Shown: piece by piece, positions 58,505 to 64,000 of the stretch
How positions within the stretch are numbered: position 1 is the first letter of the stretch
How the letters are laid out: each line of letters opens with the position of its first letter
From: Elgaria multicarinata webbii
Lineage: Eukaryota > Chordata > Lepidosauria > Squamata > Anguidae
DNA length: 64,000 nucleotides
NCBI RefSeq assembly: GCF_023053635.1
Contig: NC_086183.1
Span: forward strand, 1,123,501-1,187,500
Direction of reading: 5' to 3'
Program-made: the position numbers and the translations under genes
The notes under the pieces: model-generated
What the model saw: only the letters and a program-made list of their open reading frames with translations
Database searches by the model: none
Told to the model about the DNA's origin: nothing

Positions 58505-59937
58505 GAGGTGGAAGACGGGTGAGGTGCCGGACGACTGGAGGACAGCTAACGTCCCTATCTTCAAAAAGGGCAAAAAGGAGGAACCTGGAAACTACAGACC
58601 AATCAGTCTGACATCCATCCCTGGGAAAATTCTGGAGCAGATTATAAAGAAGTCAATCTGTAAACACCTTGAAATCAATGCGGTGATCACTAGAAGCCAA
58701 CATGGATTTGTCAAGAACAAGTCCTGTCAGACAAATTTGATCTCATTTTTTGATAAGGTAACCTCCCTTGTGGACTGTGGGAATGCTGTGGACGTCATAT
58801 ATCCTGACTTCAGCAAAGCTTTTGACAAAGTACCACATGACATTCTGATTAACAAACTAGCTAAAAGTGGGCTAGATGGAACAACTATTAGGTGGATTCA
58901 CAGTTGGCTACAGAATCGGACTCAAAGAGTACTTATCAATGGAACCTTCTCAAACTGGGGAGAGGCAACGAGTGCAGGGCTCAGTCCTGGGCCCAGTGCT
59001 CTTCAACATTTTTATTAATGATTTGGATGAGGAGGTGCAGGAAATGCTTATCAAATTTGCAGATGACACCAAATTGGGTGGGATAGCTAATACCCTGGAA
59101 GACAGAAACAAACTTCAAAGTGATCTTGATAGGCTGGAGTGCTGGGCTGAAAACAACAGAATGAAATTTAATAGGGATAAATGCCAAGTTCTACATTTAG
59201 GAAATAGAAACCAAATGCACAGTTACAAGATGGGGGATACTTGGCTCAGCAACACTACAAACGAGAAAGATCTTGGAATTGTTGTAGATAGCAAGCTGAA
59301 TATGAGCCAACAGTGCGATATGGCTGCAAGAAAGGCCAATGCTATTTTGGGCTGCATTAATAGAAGTATAGCTTCCAAATCACGTGAGGTACTGGTTCCT
59401 CTCTATTCGGCCCTGGTTAGGCCTCATCTAGAGTATTGCGTCCAGTTCTGGGCTCCACAATTCAAGAAGGATGCAGACAAGCTGGAGCGTGTTCAGAAGA
59501 GGGCAACCAGGATGATCAGGGGTCTGGAAACAAAGCCCTATGAAGAGAGACTGAAAGAACTGGGCATGTTTAGCCTGGAGAAGAGAAGATTGAGGGGAGA
59601 CATGATAGCACCCTTCAAATACTTAAAAGGTTGTCACACAGAAGAGGGCCAGGATCTCTTCTCGAGCCTCCCAGAGTGCAGGACACGGAATAACGGGCTC
59701 AAGTTAAAGGAAACTAGATTCCAGCTGGACATCAAGAAAAACTTCCTGACTGTTAGAGCAGTACGACAATGGAATCAGTTACCTAGGGAGGTTGTGGTCT
59801 CTCCTACACTAGAGGCCTTCAAGAGGCAGCTGGACAACCATCTGTCAGGGATGCTTTAGGGTGGATCCCTGCATTGAGCAGGGGGTTGGACTCGATGGCC
59901 TTGTAGGCCCCTTCCAACTCTGCTATTCTATGATTCT
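58505..59937 (+). mobile_element. CR1 LINE, nearly intact RT to 3' end
   Basis: Two overlapping open frames cover the reverse transcriptase and C terminus with a single frame change near 58965. The first reads 'VPIFKKGKKEEPGNYRPISL', '[20 protein letters not shown]', 'YPDFSKAFDKVPHDILI'. The second reads '[20 protein letters not shown]', 'LIKFADDTKLGGIAN' (FADD catalytic box), 'NRDKCQVLHLGNRNQMHSYK', and ends '[16 protein letters not shown]'. The canonical terminus 'attctatgattct' is at 59925-59937. It is 5'-truncated, lacking endonuclease. The open frames mark it as the youngest LINE here. Confidence 0.93.
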
Positions 59938-60484
59938 TTGGCAGGGTAGCATGTGCATATTTTGGGAAGCGTGTGGGGAGCCGCTGATGAGCAGCAGTCC
60001 ATGCCCTTCCCAGAAAGGCTAGCCCATGCCTATAGAGCCCCGCTGGGCAAGTGTGGCAGGGGTTTCTGCCGCTCTTGCCTCGCGACTCTGTAGACATGTG
60101 GAATAGTCCACGGAGCCTGACACACGACACAATAATCAACGGTTGTGCAGATAGTCAACTCTGCACACCATTGCTAATCTGCATTGGTTATTTCCCAGAA
60201 ATAACCAACTGTTGTGTGTAAAATGCTCAACAGACAACACAATAGTCAATGGGGAACTATTTAAGCAACCATTGACTATTGTGTCGTCCGAACCCAGTCT
60301 CATTGTCTGGGGAGTACCAGCAAAATAACCAACTGTGTATTGACTATTAACCCTCCAAATGTTGCCAGTAAGTTTGTAATTGCTTTCTGAATAAACAATA
60401 CTTTTAAATTTAATATAACAAGCATGATAACTTTATGGGCAAACCATCTTGTACATTTTAGGTTCCTATTTTATATCTGACCAG

Positions 60485-60812
60485 AGGGAAAACCTTCAGC
60501 ATCTTGGAAGGAGCTCCCCACTCAGGCCCACCTGGCACCAACACTGTCATTTTTTCGACGTCAGGTTAAGAGGGCCCTCTGCTCCCAAGGATTTCATGGC
60601 CTTTAGAGGCATGTGATGGGGCATTTATGCCAGTCATCTAAACAGGTCTAGTAGTTTATTGAAACTGTTTTTAGCTGTCTAAATTCTTTTAAATTTTGTA
60701 TATGTAAGTTTTAATGTATTTTTATATTGCATTTCATTATTTTATGAATTGTTGTAAACCACCCAGAGAGTTTCAGCTACTGGGCATCATAAAAATAAAA
60801 TAAATAAATAAA
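60485..60812 (+). repeat. LINE 3' region (L2-like), sense
   Basis: 'gtaaaccacccagagagttt', 'cagctactgggcatcataaa' and (AATA)n follow a T-rich 3' UTR; upstream text 'ggaaggagctccccactcag' begins the recognisable part. Confidence 0.65.
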
Positions 60813-61434
60813 TCATCCTCTTAGTCATCCTAGAAGCAGGAAGAAGTGAAGGCAGAGGAAGACTGGTGTACAAGGTCTGTTCCTGATTGTGAGGAAGTTT
60901 AGGGAGCAACCCTATGGACCCTGGACAGTATCTGGGAGGGCCATAGGGTAATTCGGATTCCTGGATCCGAAGTCAGAGGCAACACTCCAACCATTGATCC
61001 AGGAATCTGCACTCCCTCCCCCCCCCCCCCTTTGCAGCTGTCGTGGAAGGAACCGTGCCGGTTGCTTCCGAAGTTGCAAAGGTGACCTTGGAGAGGGAGT
61101 AAAAGGGGTGTATCAGTATCCCAAGGCTGCCCCAGCCTCCATACCTCCCACCCTTATGCACTGCAGGTAGTCAGGTGGAAAGCCCAACTAGCCAAAATGC
61201 AGAGCGGGGGGAACACGGAGGCAAAGGTCACCTCTGCAGCTCCTCCTGCTTTGCGTAGGGGTCCCAGAAACCTCCAAGTAGCGTACAGGCATCGACGTAT
61301 GATCGTGCACTTAGTGAACTTCCTGAACCTGTTCCTGTTTGTGGGGTGGAGTTTAGGGGAATCTGATCGGAAGGAGAAGCTTTTGTGATCTTATGTAGCT
61401 GGGAAAGTGTTTCTTATCTATTAGGTATCATAAG

Positions 61435-61650
61435 CACGTAAGAGCCCTGATGCTGGATCAGACTGAGGGTCCATCTAGCCAGCACTCTGTTCATGCAATG
61501 GCCAACCTGCTGTTGACCAGGGACCCACATAGCAGGACATGGGTGCAACAGCAGCCTCCCACCCATGTTCCGAAACAACTAGTATATACAGGCTTACTCC
61601 CTCTGATAGTGGGGCAGCACATAGCACTAGTAGACATTGACAGGCTTCCC
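61435..61650 (+). repeat. Interspersed repeat family D, sense
   Basis: 'taagagccctgatgctggat', 'cagactgagggtccatctag', 'gcaatggccaacctgctgtt', 'cccacccatgttccgaaaca' and 'gcttactccctctgatag'. Antisense copies are in GNL2 introns at 22225-22373 and 25165-25372. Confidence 0.75.
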
Positions 61651-61980
61651 AAACATACACAATTTAAGCAATCTTCACCTATTATTTAGAGTGACATCTT
61701 ATTCCCTCTTGTAAATAATTCCTCTTAATAAACGTCTTACTTTTTATTTGTTTTGAAAGGTTCTTTAATGGTGATTTCAGTTCCATGACTGTGCCCATAG
61801 AAACCAGGTTACTGAGCTTCTTTGGCCAAAGAGGGTTTATTCTGGTGGCAGAAGTTAAAGCTTTTACAGAAACATTCCCTAGCCGTGAAGTCTGATTTGG
61901 AACTTTTATTAAAAACTGTGATAGTGAGTTCCATAGATCCCAAAGGATTTTTGTTTTGTTTTTAAAACTAACATGGGTAG

Positions 61981-62196
61981 GAGAGCCAGTGTGGTGTAAT
62001 GGCTGGAGTGTTGGACTAGGAGGCAGGAGATTCAGGTTCTAGACTCCATTTGGCCATGGAAACTCACTGCGTGAGTTTGGGCAAGTCACAGATGCTTAGC
62101 ACAACCTACCTCACAGGGTTGTTGTTAGGAGGATAAAATGGAGAGGAGGAAGATTGTGTTCCTTGGAGGAAAAAAGGCAGAATATAAACACAATAA
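61981..62196 (+). repeat. tRNA-derived SINE, family B, full length
   Basis: Head 'gagccagtgtggtgtaatgg' (A-box), 'gttggactagg', 'ttcaggttctagac' (B-box position), body 'cctacctcacagggttgttg' and 'aggataaaatggagagg', end 'aaaggcagaatataaacaca' with an AATAA tail. Confidence 0.82.
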
Positions 62197-62199
62197 ATA

Positions 62200-63807
62200 A
62201 TAACCTACACACTGTTCCATCGCATCTGGTGTTAGTGGTGGGATAATCTCTAGTGTTTCTTCCACAAGTGGGTTTTAGATTAGCTACAGAACAAGTCCAG
62301 AAACACAGGAACATAGAACAAAACCCGAACTGTTAAAGAGTCCACATTTTGTTCCTGTATTACGCTAAATCACATATTGGGAAACTGATCATGACTTTGA
62401 GCATCCCTAAATGACTTCCAGTAATTTTAATAAGGAATAGAAGAAATAACTATGCTGAGGCTCTTACAGAGAGATCCTACATTTTCACTTACATCTTTGC
62501 TGAGAATCTTACATTTTTGCCTATGGCTTCAATATTTCCAGAAATTTTACATCTCTGATCTTGTTATAAAAGTCTTCCTGTTACATAGTTTTTAGAAATC
62601 ATTTGCTTGGAGCATTACATAAACATTTGATTCATCATTCTAAAAGAAAGTATTTCATACTCCCAAACAGTTCAATTTCTACAATTATTTTGGGGAAAGA
62701 AGGTTCTTGGGATAAAAATAAATATGTTTTCCCAGATTTCCCGCCCCCTTCTCGTCTCTGGCCAGAGCCCTCTGTCTGCTGCTATCCCACACTGGCTATC
62801 TTGTGATCAGGCCTATTTATTTGCCACCTGCATTCTTCGCTCAGCACAAAGAATGAAGGGCTCACTCTCTGCCTTCTCCAAAGGTCTTGCTGTCTAGAAA
62901 AGGCCCAAAGGGAGCAGAGGGAAATGCAGGTTGGGGAAGAAAATGAACCTTACAGGGACACACAGGCCGTTTCAGGGCAAAACGTCAGCAGGCAACTGTT
63001 TCCAGTGGCGGGTTGGGGTGGAAGAGCACCAACTTCAATCCTTCCTCACTGTTGAGAGAAATGTGAAGGTTACTAAAGAATTGGCTTGTGGGCCCTCGCT
63101 GTGTAGAACCCACAGAGGCAGAAAATGACCTTGGCTTCACTCTGGTGAATGAGCACAGGCCATAAGCAGAGGGAGCCTATCCTGAGGGGTGCTGGGCCTT
63201 CGCATCAGCAATGTCCGGCACTGCCCAGGGGACTCTGGGAGGCCTCTGGCTCTGACAGACTCTTAGGATCCTAAGGGGAAAGTGGGCCCAGAATGGCACT
63301 TCTTTGCCATGGCTTTGTGCCAGCCTGTGCACTGCGTTCCCCCTGTGGAGATGAGGGTCATGTGCTCTGCCTCCTTCTAAGCTCTGCTGCTCAGTCTGTC
63401 AGGCAAAGCAGCAGCTGCTGGGAGGGGTGTGTGTGTGTCCCGTCCCCCTTTCCTGCAGCAGCAGTGGGCTGTTCTTGCCTTCAGGGTGGGGTCGTGCTTG
63501 CTTTTCCCCTGCCAAACCACTGGTGGGGGGGGGGGATTACCCTTGCACTCCAGTCCAGAACCCTGCAGAACTGTAGTATGTGGCTTGCTCAAGGAAAGTG
63601 TGATTTGGCAGATTTATTCCCCAAATGTGAGGGTTTTCCTTCCTTATTTCTACTGTTGTGGGGTGTTTCTGCTTCTTCCTTCCTCCTGGGTGCGGTGGGG
63701 GGGCAGATGTGATGCCCGTGCTGTGTTTGAGCGGTCTATTGTTTTTTGCAATTCAGTTCCTGTGAGATTCCGCTCTGGGATTGTGAGTGAGGCATGTGCG
63801 TCTGTGT

Positions 63808-63855
<48 letters not shown>

Positions 63856-64000
63856 CTGGGGCAGAATCTGTTCTGGTGCTTCTTCCCAAATTTGCTTTTG
63901 CCATAAGAGTCACCTGGAGTCCTTTCTTCAACTCTTAAATCCTCACCTAACGGCCATTGCTCTGCCCTTAGACTTGTGCCTTCAAAAGATGCTTTGATGG
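62200..64000. other. MEAF6 intron 5, no exon recognised
   Basis: Nothing coding is recognisable and the expected MEAF6 terminal exons are not found. A C/G-rich stretch near 63400-63540 contains a G10 run. A compound (GT)n(GA)n microsatellite lies at about 63800-63851. Confidence 0.45.
63800..63851 (+). repeat. Compound microsatellite (GT)n(GA)n
   Basis: About nine GT units then about sixteen GA units, the same purine pattern as the tract at 17258-17335. Confidence 0.9.

Larger units (their letters stand above)
57033..60299. mobile_element. TIR DNA transposon with hairpin core, split by LINEs
   Basis: The left end GACTGGGCTTGAACAAGATG then 'ataaccaatgatgggttaaa' mirrors the reversed right end 'gactgggttcggacgacaca', 'atagtcaatggttgctta'. 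Subterminal text is full of short dyads built on 'aaccaatggtgggtta'. A ~450-bp hairpin lies at 57561-58014. LINE sequence occupies about 58156-59937; without it the element would be about 1.5 kb. An 'agcaagagcgg'-like box near 57249 and 60070 (reversed) also occurs in the 13567 element. No transposase ORF is visible. Confidence 0.6.

Noticed and set aside
61981-62060. tRNA-like A and B boxes
   Set aside because: They belong to SINE heads (also at 13116, 16473, 23962 and 39846); no cloverleaf-competent tRNA gene was seen.

Overview
ORGANISM. The window is vertebrate nuclear DNA, most likely from a squamate reptile. It carries spliced genes with GT-AG introns and CpG-island promoters. The repeat set is CR1 and L2 LINEs, several tRNA-derived SINEs and TIR/MITE DNA transposons; I saw no Alu, mammalian L1 or LTR element. 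Assignment to Squamata is inference from the repeats, and I do not claim a species. LAYOUT. Five protein-coding genes appear in the order RSPO1 (+, last two coding exons, 1330-4477), GNL2 (+, complete, 16 exons, 18407-36554), DNALI1 (-, complete, 6 exons, 37544-42883), SNIP1 (+, complete, 4 exons, 43359-50831) and MEAF6 (+, first five exons, 53778-56351, last exon not seen). From memory, this is the block found on human chromosome 1p34.3 (MEAF6-SNIP1-DNALI1-GNL2-RSPO1), inverted as a whole. GNL2 and DNALI1 converge. DNALI1 and SNIP1 are divergent and share a 475-bp CpG-rich promoter with a ciliary RFX X-box and an NRF1-like palindrome. REGIONS. 1-18 kb: the RSPO1 3' end, then a repeat-rich intergenic stretch with a LINE nested in a SINE (8.8-10.6 kb), a TIR transposon carrying a Myb/SANT-like ORF (13.6-15.1 kb) and a SINE nested in a LINE tail. 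18-36.6 kb: GNL2, with an L2 in intron 2, a clean 212-bp inverted-repeat MITE in intron 6 and a GC-AG intron after exon 9. 36.6-43.4 kb: DNALI1, with a GGAGCC hexanucleotide tract in its 135-bp intron 1. 43.4-52 kb: SNIP1, with an L2 interrupted by a CR1 in intron 3. 53-64 kb: MEAF6, whose last visible intron holds a 3.3-kb TIR element with a ~200-bp-arm hairpin and a young-looking CR1. GENE ROLES. The genes are functionally unrelated: Wnt agonist (RSPO1), 60S ribosome-assembly GTPase (GNL2), inner-arm dynein light chain (DNALI1), FHA-domain RNA-processing/SMAD-interacting factor (SNIP1) and NuA4/HBO1/MOZ acetyltransferase subunit (MEAF6). They are a syntenic block, not an operon or pathway. 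I found no novel gene system. The most unusual material is the TIR-element family, one copy of which has a possible DNA-binding ORF.
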